Of a stretch of DNA of 64,000 bases, positions 27,358 to 38,115 are shown one piece after another (the stretch's first letter is position 1; every line of letters starts with the position of its first letter). Both the position numbers and the translations under genes were made by a program. The notes beneath the pieces were generated by a model. The model was not told the origin of the DNA. It saw only the letters and a program-made list of their open reading frames with translations, and searched no databases. This DNA is from Shewanella putrefaciens. GTDB taxonomy: Bacteria; Pseudomonadota; Gammaproteobacteria; Enterobacterales; Shewanellaceae. The stretch lies in contig NZ_CP066370.1 in assembly GCF_016406325.1 (NCBI RefSeq), positions 3,224,001 to 3,288,000 of the forward strand. The letters run 5' to 3'.

Positions 27358-28290
27358 TTAACTACGCAGCTTTTGAATTCCCGCCATAAGAAAAACAGCA
27401 AGGGCCCCCGCAAGCACACCAAATAACCCGTTGAGTATGCTAGGCGTGAGAACCGCTAAGGCAGGGCCGATAACACTGATTGCAGCAATAGCTTGTTGCG
27501 CATGGTGAATTTGCTCACCGATGATATGCAAACCATGGGTTAAAATCCCACCACCCACCATAAACATGGCTGCCGTGCCAATAATCGTTAAACTTTTCAT
27601 TAATATGGGGGCGGCGCTCAATAAACCAAAGCCTAATTTACGGTTCATTTGAGTTAATACAGAGGCACCTTCACGTTGACTCAAGTACAACCCCGCATCA
27701 TCCATTTTGACAATCGCTGCCACTAAGCCATACACGCCTATGGTCATCACTATGCCAATAATTGCTAAGGTAAAAAACTGTGTCGATAACGATCTATTCG
27801 CCACTATACCAAGGGTGATGGCAATAATTTCCGCCGATAACACAAAGTCGGTACGAATCGCCCCTTTAACTTTTTCGGCCTCGTAGGTGGCGATATCTTT
27901 AATCTCAGGTAACTCATTCTCTACTTGGCTTTGGTGTTGCTGCTGGCCCTTTCTATGGTTATAGCTGTGATGCAGTTTTTCAAAGCCTTCGTAACACAAA
28001 AATAGCCCACCAAACATCAATAATGGCGTGACAGCCCAAGGAATAAACGCGCTGATAAGCATTGCTGCAGGCACTAAAATCAACTTATTACGGAATGATC
28101 CCTTGGCCACCGCCCACACGACGGGTAATTCACGATCGGCGCTTACGCCCGTTACTTGCTGGGCATTAAGCGCTAAATCATCTCCTAGTACTCCTGCGGT
28201 TTTCTTTGCGGCAACCTTACTCATCACCGCCACATCATCTAAAATCGATGCGATATCATCGAGTAAAGTTAATAAACTCGCCCCAGCCAT
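27358..28290 (-). CDS. yedI: DUF808 family inner-membrane protein (YedI-like)
   Basis: A 310-residue membrane protein of the YedI/DUF808 family, starting MAGASLLTLLDDIASILDDVAVMSKVAAKKTAG as in E. coli YedI. It has about six membrane helices, including FIPWAVTPLLMFGGLFLCYEGFEKL and a C-terminal pair. Function unknown; the family is widespread in proteobacteria. Isolated gene on the minus strand, divergent from rpiA. Confidence 0.9.
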   Translation of the reverse strand: MAGASLLTLLDDIASILDDVAVMSKVAAKKTAGVLGDDLALNAQQVTGVSADRELPVVWAVAKGSFRNKLILVPAAMLISAFIPWAVTPLLMFGGLFLCYEGFEKLHHSYNHRKGQQQHQSQVENELPEIKDIATYEAEKVKGAIRTDFVLSAEIIAITLGIVANRSLSTQFFTLAIIGIVMTIGVYGLVAAIVKMDDAGLYLSQREGASVLTQMNRKLGFGLLSAAPILMKSLTIIGTAAMFMVGGGILTHGLHIIGEQIHHAQQAIAAISVIGPALAVLTPSILNGLFGVLAGALAVFLMAGIQKLRS

Positions 28291-28520
28291 AAAACTTCCT
28301 TAATAAACGCATTCTGCTTTTGTCATAGTAACTTAGTTAGATTGAGTGCGTATAGTGAAATGCTTTTCATCTTAACTGCTTAAGTCGCTTACATTATTTC
28401 TAATCTAGAAATACCATGAATGCAGATCACACTGGCAATGGAATTGCCCCACATTATCTGCCGGAAAAGAGTATACTAATCGCAGAATTTTTTACTCATT
28501 TGCCGTTACAGGATGTCAAC

Positions 28521-29183
28521 ATGACTCAAGATGAAATGAAAAAAGCTGCTGGTTGGGCCGCGCTTAAGTACGTTGAAGAAGGCAGTATTGTCGGTGTAGG
28601 TACAGGTTCGACTGTAAACCACTTTATTGATGCACTCGCTACCATGAAAGATGATATCGAAGGTGCGGTTTCAAGCTCGGAAGCATCTACTCAGAAAATG
28701 AAAGCGCTAGGAATTCCCGTTTATGACTTAAACAGCGTCGATCGTTTATCTGTCTATGTAGACGGTGCCGATGAAATCAACGATCGTATGGATATGATCA
28801 AAGGTGGTGGCGCAGCATTAACTCGCGAGAAAATTGTCGCGGCTGTAGCTGAGAAGTTTATCTGCATCGTTGATAACACTAAACAAGTCAACATATTAGG
28901 TGAATTTCCGCTCCCCGTAGAAGTCATTCCAATGGCTCGCTCTTATGTCGCTCGCCAATTGGTAAAATTGGGTGGAGATCCTGTTTATCGCCAAGGTGTT
29001 GTGACCGATAACGGCAACGTGATCCTCGATGTGTATAATCTTAAAATCCTTAATCCAAAAGAATTAGAAAGTCAGATCAATGAGATAGTCGGTGTAGTGA
29101 CTAACGGTCTGTTTGCCAAACGCGGTGCGGATGTGTTACTCGTTGGCACCCCTGATGGCGTAAAAACGTTTACTGCCAAATAA
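28521..29183 (+). CDS. rpiA: Ribose-5-phosphate isomerase A
   Basis: A 220-residue enzyme interconverting ribose-5-P and ribulose-5-P in the pentose phosphate pathway. Key motifs are [12 protein letters not shown] (about residues 26-37), [11 protein letters not shown] (about 76-86) and [14 protein letters not shown] (about 94-107, with the catalytic Glu). Length equals E. coli RpiA (219). The start is the ATG at 28521, preceded by AGGA; an in-frame upstream extension to 28416 has no homology-like content. Confidence 0.96.
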   Translation: MTQDEMKKAAGWAALKYVEEGSIVGVGTGSTVNHFIDALATMKDDIEGAVSSSEASTQKMKALGIPVYDLNSVDRLSVYVDGADEINDRMDMIKGGGAALTREKIVAAVAEKFICIVDNTKQVNILGEFPLPVEVIPMARSYVARQLVKLGGDPVYRQGVVTDNGNVILDVYNLKILNPKELESQINEIVGVVTNGLFAKRGADVLLVGTPDGVKTFTAK

Positions 29184-29240
29184 GTTAAGTGCAAAAATCC
29201 TATCACAGTCACAAGGCTGCTGATTGTAAAAATACGCTGT

Positions 29241-29280
29241 AAAAATGCCAGCCACTTTATTCAAGGGCTGGCATTTTTTA
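29241..29280 (+). terminator. Rho-independent terminator after rpiA
   Basis: A 13-bp stem AAAAATGCCAGCC / GGCTGGCATTTTT with a 12-base loop, plus a T tail. It could also act on the convergent rlmI transcript. Confidence 0.85.
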
Positions 29281-29351
29281 TGATTCTTTTTATAGCTCAA
29301 TGTTATCTAACTAAGTTGCCCATCGCAGACAGCTTATATCAAGCGCTTGGC

Positions 29352-30653
<1,302 letters not shown>

Positions 30654-30844
30654 TTATTTACCATCATCCACGGATGGCCGATCATACCTTATTTTAACGG
30701 TTAATTCTGAATGATATTCATGCGAAATGATGTAGGAATGGTTAATGACACAACGCTAACAAAACCATAGCAAGAAGATGCCTGCGCGATAAAGACAACT
30801 GACATGATTTGAAATAAGACGAATTAATAAGCAAACACGAGAAC

Positions 30845-32020
30845 TTAGCTACGTAGCGCTAACTCAACAATGACGGGCGCATGGTCAGTACTGTAGGCGT
30901 CGCGTTCATATTCAGGTCTGACTAAGTGTCTATCGCAGGTCTGATAATCTACGACTTGCGCTAAACTGCGGCCATGGCTCGCATCAAACTCACTCGAAAG
31001 CAAAATATAATCCAGCACAGAACCTTTAGGGCCATAGTAATGGGTCGCCGCTCTGTGTTCCCTATGGTAAGCGGTATTGCCAGTCAAACTGTCCCTCAAG
31101 TTCGCTTCAATAAATAATTCATAGGCATCTTTAAGTTGATACTGAGCAAACACCGCCGCTAACGCCGCATCGGATAAATGCCCAAAGCCCGCGGCTTTAA
31201 TGTCATTACTGTGGATACTCTCGCCCTGTATCGTTAACGCATCTAAGGCGCCCATTGTCAGGCTGTCATTAAAGTCCCCCATCACTATGACAGGATGTTT
31301 AGATTCTTGCCTACGTACTAATATGCCATTGAATAATAACGCTGCTTCTGCGCCGCGCTGCATGGTGGATGCCCAGCGGCCTAAGGCTTGCTCTGTGAGT
31401 AATTGGGTTTCTGAATGCAGTTTCATGCTCGCTGCGGGAGCCAAGTTATCTAACCCAAGTGGCTGATGTTCAAATAGCTTAGGCTCGAGCGCTAATCCCG
31501 CACGTTTTGACTTAAAGTGCACCACATAATAGTCACACTTGCCGATGTGTGGCACTTCAACGGTTGCGCGCAGCACCTTACGGCTAAAGGCAAATTCACT
31601 CGATAATCCCATGGCTGCCACTAAACGTGCATCAGGTTCGACACTGCTGATTTCCACTATAGGATAACGGGAGGCAAGCGCGACCACAGGGCTGCGATAA
31701 ATGTAATCACTGATAAGAGTTGGCTCATCAACGACCGCAAAATACCCTAGACCTTGCTCGCGAGCGATTCGTTTGAGCGGTTCAGGGCTAAACACTTCTT
31801 GAAATCCGACAATATCGGGCTGGCGATGTGCGAGAAACTCACTCAACCACTGACACTTTTTCTGCCATTGCCCATGGCTATAGATATTTTCAAAATCATA
31901 GTAAGCCAAAGGCGGCTCAATAAAATTAAACAGATTGATACTGGCGATCTTGATATTCGCGGTGCGCTTATGATCGATAGGTGCAGCCACTGATTCCAAC
32001 TCATCGATATTGTGTGCCAC
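30845..32020 (-). CDS. Endonuclease/exonuclease/phosphatase family protein
   Basis: A 391-residue protein of the DNase I-like EEP superfamily. Motifs include IKIASINLFNF (N-terminal strand with metal-ligand Asn), IVGFQEVF (Glu ligand, about residue 75), VIVMGDFNDSL (Asp/Asn, about 243-253), LDYILLSSEFD, and the C-terminal STDHAPVIVELAL with the catalytic Asp-His pair. No signal peptide, so probably cytoplasmic. The substrate could be DNA, RNA or a phospholipid/phosphosugar; it cannot be told from sequence. Confidence 0.85.
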   Translation of the reverse strand: MAHNIDELESVAAPIDHKRTANIKIASINLFNFIEPPLAYYDFENIYSHGQWQKKCQWLSEFLAHRQPDIVGFQEVFSPEPLKRIAREQGLGYFAVVDEPTLISDYIYRSPVVALASRYPIVEISSVEPDARLVAAMGLSSEFAFSRKVLRATVEVPHIGKCDYYVVHFKSKRAGLALEPKLFEHQPLGLDNLAPAASMKLHSETQLLTEQALGRWASTMQRGAEAALLFNGILVRRQESKHPVIVMGDFNDSLTMGALDALTIQGESIHSNDIKAAGFGHLSDAALAAVFAQYQLKDAYELFIEANLRDSLTGNTAYHREHRAATHYYGPKGSVLDYILLSSEFDASHGRSLAQVVDYQTCDRHLVRPEYERDAYSTDHAPVIVELALRS

Positions 32021-32425
32021 AGCTTAATCCCCCAAAATCTGAATACAGCAAACTCTCTTAATCTGACTTAATCTGACTTAATCTGAATGAGCACAATGAC
32101 TCACCGCAGGCCGACAAGGGTATACCCGAAGTGCACTAATGCCAAATCCCCCATTTTAGATAAAGTCTTAACTCATCTCTGGCGACTCAAATACACCTTA
32201 CTGAGATAAGTCATACCGTTAAAAACCACAATTCAATATCACAGTTAAATCCGACAACAAAAATCAACCGCTATCAGCCAAAAAACAAACAATCAAACAA
32301 CAATGATTAGCACGCAAAACCACCAGCACTCCCAACAAAATCACGCAAGCCCAAGAATGATCATAAAATTAACTTTTACTTAAAGTGTAAATTCAAACAA
32401 AAACATATGTAATAACATGTGCGGT
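32021..32425. other. Intergenic region with a 10-bp triple tandem repeat
   Basis: An AT-rich region upstream of a promoter. It contains three exact tandem copies of CTTAATCTGA at 32057-32086. No gene-like frame is present. The region separates the divergent EEP gene from the leader of the mgtE unit. Confidence 0.7.
32057..32086. repeat. Tandem repeat, 3 x 10 bp (CTTAATCTGA)
   Basis: Three contiguous exact copies 36-66 bp upstream of the minus-strand EEP gene start. It could be a variable-number site or a regulator-binding array. Confidence 0.9.
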
Positions 32426-32453
32426 TGACTTTACATTTCAGTCCCTTAGAATG
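32426..32453 (+). promoter_or_regulatory. Candidate sigma-70 promoter for the mgtE transcript
   Basis: TTGACT (-35, 32426-32431) and TAGAAT (-10, 32448-32453) with a 16-bp spacer. The predicted start (about 32460) falls just before the first strand of the long leader stem. Confidence 0.6.
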
Positions 32454-32459
32454 TGGCGA

Positions 32460-32790
32460 CTTTAATCATTGCGGAGACCCACTGTGGGCACACACATAAG
32501 CGACAGTAGATGCCCTGTCCAAAAGACAGGATTTAACGCCTAGCACTAGCCCGCAATATTTGCTGCTACCTGCTAAGCAGGGTAGTAGTGTGAACCATTC
32601 TTCACTCAGCCTCCCCCAAAATATCAATCACAGACAATAAGCCTGAGCCTATGGCTGCGCTTTAGCAATTCCAGCATTTTGCTGGGGTTCAGTTATGTGT
32701 ATTTATTGCATCTCAAAGCAAGTTTTTTGCCTCAGTGGACTTCGTTTTCCCTATGGATTTACACCTATGGGTTTACATCTGAGGAGCCTA
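32460..32790 (+). ncRNA. Long structured 5' leader (candidate cis-regulatory RNA) upstream of the mgtE unit
   Basis: About 330 nt between a promoter and the first gene, with strong pairing potential. An outer stem ATTGCGG (32468-32474) / CCGCAAT (32551-32557) encloses GGGCA / TGCCC and a hairpin CCTGTC-CAAAA-GACAGG (32514-32530). A separate hairpin CTGCTACCTGCT / AGCAGGGTAGTAG (32563-32588) follows, then GTGAA / TTCAC, and CCAGCA-TTTT-GCTGG near 32670-32690. I do not recognise a known riboswitch consensus. Its position before an outer-membrane protein and a Mg transporter suggests a metal-responsive element, but this is inference. Confidence 0.45.
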
Positions 32791-32793
32791 AAT

Positions 32794-33501
32794 ATGGCTT
32801 ACATAAACAACACAGCAATTTTGCGATCGTTATCCTGCGCAAGTATCAGCTTGTACTACAGCATGAGTGCAGCGGCATCCCATCTCGAAGTGGATGATCC
32901 TGCCCTCGCTGAGCGCTGTGAATTAGAAATGGGCTGGCAACAACCTAGGTCGGATCATGCTCGGACGCAATTAAATGCAACCACGACTTGCAGCCGCAAT
33001 CAATGGGAATGGCATATAGGATTAGCGTCCAATGCCAATGACGATATTCGTGAGGAGCAAGCTGAAGTCGGCATTAAGCTGCCGCTCAACTTAAACTCTC
33101 ACTCAGATTCAAATCGGCAGCAGGATGATTGGCACAGTGCACTGGTAATCAACTTGCAGAAAAACCTCGATGCCAGTAACGAATTAGCCACCGAAGTCTT
33201 CGGCATTTTTGGCAAAACCTTAAGCGATTCTGATGTCAGTCTCTATGCCAATATAGGTTTTACCCATGAGTTTAATCAATCAACCCAATTATTGGTGGGT
33301 ATCGCGGCGGCACATGAACTCAGTAGTCATCACCGCGTGATAGCCGAGCTTTATCAAAAAGAGTTGAGCGAGACTGCCTATCAGTTCGCCTATCAACACA
33401 CACCGCAACAACAGCTACAGCTGGAATTGAGCTTAGGCAATGCCCTTCGTGGCAACGCGCTGCAACTTGGCGCAGACATCACCTTTTACTTTGGTCACTA
33501 G
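32794..33501 (+). CDS. Probable outer-membrane beta-barrel protein, unknown
   Basis: A 235-residue protein with a signal peptide (residues 1 to about 28, ending MSAAAS). The rest alternates hydrophobic and polar residues in strand-like segments (EWHIGLASNA, WHSALVINLQKNL, DVSLYANIGFTHEF, TQLLVGIAAAHEL, ADITFYFGH), and the last residues fit a barrel end. The start is the ATG at 32794, with GAGGAG 6-7 bases upstream; a longer frame from 32695 has no such site. It lies 19 bp upstream of mgtE, so they are probably co-transcribed. Confidence 0.65.
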   Translation: MAYINNTAILRSLSCASISLYYSMSAAASHLEVDDPALAERCELEMGWQQPRSDHARTQLNATTTCSRNQWEWHIGLASNANDDIREEQAEVGIKLPLNLNSHSDSNRQQDDWHSALVINLQKNLDASNELATEVFGIFGKTLSDSDVSLYANIGFTHEFNQSTQLLVGIAAAHELSSHHRVIAELYQKELSETAYQFAYQHTPQQQLQLELSLGNALRGNALQLGADITFYFGH

Positions 33502-33520
33502 ATCGTTGGGAGAATGAGCT

Positions 33521-34894
33521 ATGAACATGAATAACAGCAAAAACAACACTAAAAAAATCATCCATAATCTGCAAATGATTATCGAGCAACGCAGTGCAAG
33601 CGTCATGGCTGAATTAGCCGAAAAACGCCACCCTGCGGATATTGCAGCCGTATTTAACGTCTTTAATCAAGCTCAACAAGTCCTATTGTTGCAACTGGCC
33701 TCACCTAAGGTTTGCGCCAATCTGTTTCGCTATCTGACCGATGAATTGCAAGCCAGCTTAGTACAGCAATTAGATAAAACCACGCTATCTGCGCTACTGG
33801 TTCACATGGCAGCAGATGAACGTGCCGACCTCTATAATCTGCTCGATGAAACCCAGCAAGCGGCGATTTTACCTGCGCTAGCATTGGCCAAACGGGAAGA
33901 TATGCGCACCCTCGCCGCCTATGATAAAGCCAAGGTTGGTGCGGTGATGACGTCAGATTACACCTTGCTTAATAGCCGCCACACGGCTGGCGAGGCCATA
34001 GAGGCGCTACGTACTGAAGCTAATGATAAGGAAACTATTTATCAAACCTATGTAGTGGATATGTTAGGCCGCTTGATAGGCACAGTCTCTTTAAGGCAAT
34101 TACTACTCGCACAACCCGATGAGCGAGTGGTCGATTTTATGAAGCCCGATCCTGTTGCGCTTGATGCCAACGCCCTGCGCGAAGAAGCGGCACAGATGAT
34201 TGCTCACTATGACTTAATGGCACTTCCCATTATCAATGGTAAAGGTCAATTGGTCGGCATTGTTACCTATGACGATGCAATGGATATTGCCAGTTCGCAG
34301 GCGGATCTTGAATTCACCAAAACCGCAGCTATAGGCAATATCGACCACAATCTAAAAACAGCCAGCATAGGGTTACTCTATCGTAAACGCGTATTTTGGC
34401 TAGTGGTTTTGGTCTTTGGAAATATTTTCTCAGGCGCAGGCATTGCCTATTTTGAAGATACCATTGCCAGTTATGTCTCTTTAGTCTTCTTCCTACCTCT
34501 GCTGATCGATAGCGGCGGTAATGCAGGCTCGCAATCAGCCACCTTAATGGTACGCGGCTTAGCCACAGGGGAAGTTAAAATAAAAGACTGGTTATCTATG
34601 CTAGGGCGCGAATTATTTGTCGCCGGATTATTAGGAGCCAGCATGGCAGCGGCAGTGTCCTTGCTAGGCTTTTGGCGCGGCGGACCTGAAATCGCACTGG
34701 TTGTGGCACTCACAATGCAAATTGTGGTGATTATTGGCAGCTTGATTGGTATGTCTCTGCCTTTCTTACTGAGCAAATTAAAGATGGATCCTGCGGCCGC
34801 GAGCGCGCCACTCATCACCTCCATCGCCGATATCATAGGTGTAATCGTGTACTTCAGTATCGCCACAATGGTGCTCGACTTACCTATGCCCTAA
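33521..34894 (+). CDS. mgtE: Magnesium transporter MgtE
   Basis: A 457-residue protein with the MgtE order: helical N domain (about residues 30-130), two CBS domains (about 140-265, including GAVMTSDYTLLNS and LPIINGKGQLVGIVTYDDAMD), a connecting helix, then a five-helix channel domain. Conserved pore segments are GGNAGSQSATLMVRGLATGE and the C-terminal DPAAASAPLITSIADIIGVI. It imports Mg2+ and is gated by cytosolic Mg2+ bound between the N and CBS domains. A hairpin terminator follows. Confidence 0.96.
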   Translation: MNMNNSKNNTKKIIHNLQMIIEQRSASVMAELAEKRHPADIAAVFNVFNQAQQVLLLQLASPKVCANLFRYLTDELQASLVQQLDKTTLSALLVHMAADERADLYNLLDETQQAAILPALALAKREDMRTLAAYDKAKVGAVMTSDYTLLNSRHTAGEAIEALRTEANDKETIYQTYVVDMLGRLIGTVSLRQLLLAQPDERVVDFMKPDPVALDANALREEAAQMIAHYDLMALPIINGKGQLVGIVTYDDAMDIASSQADLEFTKTAAIGNIDHNLKTASIGLLYRKRVFWLVVLVFGNIFSGAGIAYFEDTIASYVSLVFFLPLLIDSGGNAGSQSATLMVRGLATGEVKIKDWLSMLGRELFVAGLLGASMAAAVSLLGFWRGGPEIALVVALTMQIVVIIGSLIGMSLPFLLSKLKMDPAAASAPLITSIADIIGVIVYFSIATMVLDLPMP

Positions 34895-34900
34895 ATCATT

Positions 34901-34940
34901 CGTGGGCCGAATAAACACCCCTTATTCGGCTCACTTTTGG
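34901..34940 (+). terminator. Terminator after mgtE
   Basis: A stem GGCCGAATAA / TTATTCGGCT flanked by GTG / CAC, with loop ACACCCC and a downstream TTTT. Confidence 0.75.
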
Positions 34941-35142
34941 GTTAATTCTGATTGACTTGGTCTACATCATAAATGTGCTAATTACACTTAAAATATAAGC
35001 ACAAACATTAATCATGGGTTAATATTCTAACATCACAATAAATCTAACTTATTCTTAATATTGCTATATTTGCAATAGAACCACTAATGCAAGTCTATAA
35101 GCAGTAGCGATGACAACACTAATGAAGTGTTTAGAGGTCTTT

Positions 35143-36231
35143 ATGTGGTTTAACTCTCAGCTAAAAACAGAAAATAAAATTCTCCGGCAACAACTCGTCG
35201 AACAGCAGCGTACACATCAAATTGAAATCGATGAGTTGAAAGCCATCATCCGCGAAAACGAAATGATGCAGCAGCAATCCCGCCAAAACTCAGATCTTTT
35301 TACCGAAGTGATCGCTTGTCAAAATCAAGGCGGAGAAATGTTAAACGCGATTCGCGATGGATTAGCCAGCAGCGCATCACTACTTACTGAAGAAAAAGAA
35401 TCCTTATCTGAACTCGATAAAATTTTTGATCAAACCCGCATTGCCATTACTAACTTAGGTTCTCGAGCAACTTATATTAATGAACAAGCAAAACAAAGTA
35501 TGCATGCGGTCATGGAGCTCGATGCTACAACCGCCTCTATTAATCAATTTGTGGCGGCTATCCAAGGTATCTCTGAACAAACAAATTTACTCGCCCTGAA
35601 TGCTGCCATCGAAGCTGCACGAGCAGGTGAAGCTGGCCGTGGTTTTGCCGTAGTAGCCGATGAAGTGCGCCAGCTTGCAAGCAAAGCTCATGAAGCGAGT
35701 AGTCAGATAGAAAAGCTTGTGAAACAAATAGTTTTCCAAGCAAATGAAATTAAAAATATTGTTGATAATAACCAAGCCAGTGCCGTTGATATTGCAGCCT
35801 CATCGACTCAAATTGGCCAAGTCGTTGAAGATGTACTTCAACGCTCACATCAAATGCAGCATGTGATCCATAATGCCGCAACCGCCTCTTTTTTGAATAC
35901 CACCAAACTCGATCATGCGGTTTGGAAAAGCAATGTTTATCAATTAATTGAACAACCACAACATAGCCATGATGTAAACTCACATACCGAATGCCGTTTA
36001 GGTCAGTGGTATTTTAAAGGCTTTGGCGCAGAAAATTATCAACACTTGAGTAATTTTAAAGCATTAGATGCCCCACATAAGGCAGTACATGAGGCAGGCA
36101 AAGCCGCTCTACATGCAAGACATACGGGTAACTTAAGCGATATGGTCAAACAATTACATCAAATGGAAGATGCAAGTATGCGCGTAGTGCACTATATCGA
36201 TAATCTAATGCGTGATGTGTACCAAGCATAA
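35143..36231 (+). CDS. Soluble methyl-accepting chemotaxis protein with C-terminal CZB zinc-binding domain
   Basis: A 362-residue protein without membrane helices. An N-terminal coiled coil (about residues 5-50) is followed by a short MCP signalling domain whose hairpin tip is the highly conserved [20 protein letters not shown] and [13 protein letters not shown] (about 135-180). The C-terminal CZB domain has [19 protein letters not shown] and HKAVHEAG, the His/Cys zinc set. Such proteins sense zinc or hypochlorite-type oxidants and signal to CheA. The start at 35143 follows AGAGG; eleven upstream codons are in frame but lack such a site. Confidence 0.9.
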   Translation: MWFNSQLKTENKILRQQLVEQQRTHQIEIDELKAIIRENEMMQQQSRQNSDLFTEVIACQNQGGEMLNAIRDGLASSASLLTEEKESLSELDKIFDQTRIAITNLGSRATYINEQAKQSMHAVMELDATTASINQFVAAIQGISEQTNLLALNAAIEAARAGEAGRGFAVVADEVRQLASKAHEASSQIEKLVKQIVFQANEIKNIVDNNQASAVDIAASSTQIGQVVEDVLQRSHQMQHVIHNAATASFLNTTKLDHAVWKSNVYQLIEQPQHSHDVNSHTECRLGQWYFKGFGAENYQHLSNFKALDAPHKAVHEAGKAALHARHTGNLSDMVKQLHQMEDASMRVVHYIDNLMRDVYQA

Positions 36232-36264
36232 AATTGAAGCAGCGATACCAACAAAGATAACCTT

Positions 36265-36292
36265 AAGAGCACGATAATCGGTGCTCTTTTCT
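36265..36292 (+). terminator. Terminator after the chemoreceptor gene
   Basis: A stem AAGAGCAC / GTGCTCTT (36265-36288) followed by TT, with loop GATAATCG. Confidence 0.8.
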
Positions 36293-36427
36293 GAAAACCG
36301 ATATTAAATTTTAATCTTATAAACCAAGCTAATAGCTATACTTGATAAAAAATACAGTTTCTATCTTTAATCGTTTTAGAGCAGGCAGTCAGACTCAATT
36401 ATAACGTACTAATTTTTAGGGTTATTA

Positions 36428-37201
36428 ATGAAATTTGCCACCAGAATACTGCTACCAATCTTAGTGTTGATCGTGCCTACCATCATGGCCAATCCACTGA
36501 ATATATATACCGAAGAATGGTCACCGATCAGCTTCTCTGTTGATGGTAAACCCGATGGTTTAGCTGTACAAGTCGTACAAGAAATTCAAAAACGCATCAA
36601 GAACCAAGACCCAATTAAGGTCGTGCCATGGGCTCGAGGTTGGAAAATGCTGACCGAGCAACCTAATACTGTGTTATTCACTATGACACGCACGACAGAA
36701 AGAGAGCAGATGTTTACTATGATTGGCCCAGTTGCAATTGGGACGACTAATTTTTATGCTCTAAAAAACAGTGGGATAAAAATTACCAGTTTAGAGGATG
36801 CGAAGTCAGCCAAAGCGATTGGCGTATACCGCGCCTCAGTTGAAGAGCGAATACTCCTCGAACAAGGGTTTACCAATATTGCAGCGTCTTCTACTCCGCT
36901 TTTAAGCGCTAAGCAGCTCATAAAACACCGTATCGATCTCTGGTGTAATGCTAATTTAACAGCACCAAGCATACTTACGGAGGCGGGTGCCAGTATTGAT
37001 GATGTTGAATCCCTTTTTACGATTAGTGCTAACCATCTATACATTGCTTTTTCTCGCGGCACCGCCAATGAAGTGATAGAACAATGGAAAAATAGCCTAG
37101 CAGCGATAAAAGCAGATGGCACTTTCAAAACGATTTATCATGCTTGGCTCCCCATGGATGAACCGCCCATGCAAACCGAACGGATAGGACCAGCCCACTA
37201 A
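36428..37201 (+). CDS. Periplasmic solute-binding protein (SBP_bac_3-like)
   Basis: A 257-residue protein with a signal peptide (about 1-21, ending IMANP). It is a family-3 type binding fold: LNIYTEEWSPISF, KPDGLAVQVVQEIQKRI, VPWARGWKMLTEQPNTVLFTMTRT and YIAFSRGTANEVIEQW. No permease or ATPase is adjacent, so it may be an orphan receptor or feed a remote transporter. Ligand unknown. It starts 9 bases after TAGGG. Confidence 0.8.
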   Translation: MKFATRILLPILVLIVPTIMANPLNIYTEEWSPISFSVDGKPDGLAVQVVQEIQKRIKNQDPIKVVPWARGWKMLTEQPNTVLFTMTRTTEREQMFTMIGPVAIGTTNFYALKNSGIKITSLEDAKSAKAIGVYRASVEERILLEQGFTNIAASSTPLLSAKQLIKHRIDLWCNANLTAPSILTEAGASIDDVESLFTISANHLYIAFSRGTANEVIEQWKNSLAAIKADGTFKTIYHAWLPMDEPPMQTERIGPAH

Positions 37202-37261
37202 CCACTAAATTCAACTATTCTACACTCTATATCTCTTTTACTATCACGTTCAAATCGTCCC

Positions 37262-37987
37262 TTAGAAAGGACACTTACAAATCCAGTCGATGTGCTCCCC
37301 TGTTATCGGATGATCAAAAGCTAGGCGAGTCGCATGCAGCATTAACCTTGTATGATGTAGAGCATAATCGTTGTCTGTTATCTTCTCACCTACCCCAGCA
37401 TACAGATCACACCCCAAAATCGAGTGTCCCAATTGCTGACTGTGGATCCTAAGTTGATGAGTGCGGCCAGAAACGGGGGTAAATTCTACCCGTGTAGCAA
37501 AAGGTTCCGTTAATCGTTCAAGCACCCGATATTCGCTGATCGCAAGCTTGCCAGTGCTGTGGCAAATTTTCTGCAGCGGGAAATTGTCGACATCTTTAGC
37601 GATAGGCAGATTAATCACCCCACTGTCGTCAGTGAGATGCCCATGGAGTAATGCGGTATAACGCTTCTCAACCGTGCGCGCCTGAAACTGTTTTGTCAGC
37701 AAACCATTAACCGTTTTATTCAGTGCCACCAGCATGATGCCAGAAGTGCCAAAATCGAGTCTGTGTAGTAGCGTGGCCGTCGGAAAATCCTGCACTAAAC
37801 GATAATGCACTGAGTCGAGATTCAGCGGATTCTTCCCCGATAAACTCAATAATCCGCTCGGCTTATCAATCAGCAGAATATCGCTATCTTGATAGAGCAC
37901 ACGTATTTGCCCGAGGCAAGGCGGCGCAATAAAAGTATCGACTTGGGTAATGCTATCTTCGGGATCGGACATCGTTTTCTCAGACAA
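37262..37987 (-). CDS. RluA-family pseudouridine synthase
   Basis: A 241-residue synthase. The catalytic motif LLHRLDFGTSGIMLVAL (about residues 74-90, Asp nucleophile) and the C-terminal PVSGRTHQLRIHSQQLGHSILGCDLY match the RluA/RluC/RluD family. No S4 domain is present, so it is closest to RluA (dual 23S rRNA/tRNA) in size, but the exact target uridine is not certain. Confidence 0.88.
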   Translation of the reverse strand: MSEKTMSDPEDSITQVDTFIAPPCLGQIRVLYQDSDILLIDKPSGLLSLSGKNPLNLDSVHYRLVQDFPTATLLHRLDFGTSGIMLVALNKTVNGLLTKQFQARTVEKRYTALLHGHLTDDSGVINLPIAKDVDNFPLQKICHSTGKLAISEYRVLERLTEPFATRVEFTPVSGRTHQLRIHSQQLGHSILGCDLYAGVGEKITDNDYALHHTRLMLHATRLAFDHPITGEHIDWICKCPF

Positions 37988-38058
37988 CTAAAGGGGAAAT
38001 TCAGTGAGCAAAATATTCAAAAACGGAACCATAAAGTAAAACCGCAATGGGCCTAAAT

Positions 38059-38094
38059 GATAAGGCCGTATAACCTCGGTTATACGGCCTTATT
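38059..38094 (-). terminator. Terminator after carB
   Basis: A perfect 16-bp inverted repeat ATAAGGCCGTATAACC / GGTTATACGGCCTTAT lies 22 bp past the carB stop on the minus strand. The arms are nearly self-sufficient; the T tail is modest. Confidence 0.8.
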
Positions 38095-38115
38095 AAATGA
38101 CATCAACAGTAATGC

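Noticed and set aside
32460..32790. M-box, yybP-ykoY or c-di-GMP-I riboswitch assignment for the mgtE leader
   Set aside because: None of the conserved core boxes of these classes could be matched by eye, so the leader is reported as unassigned.
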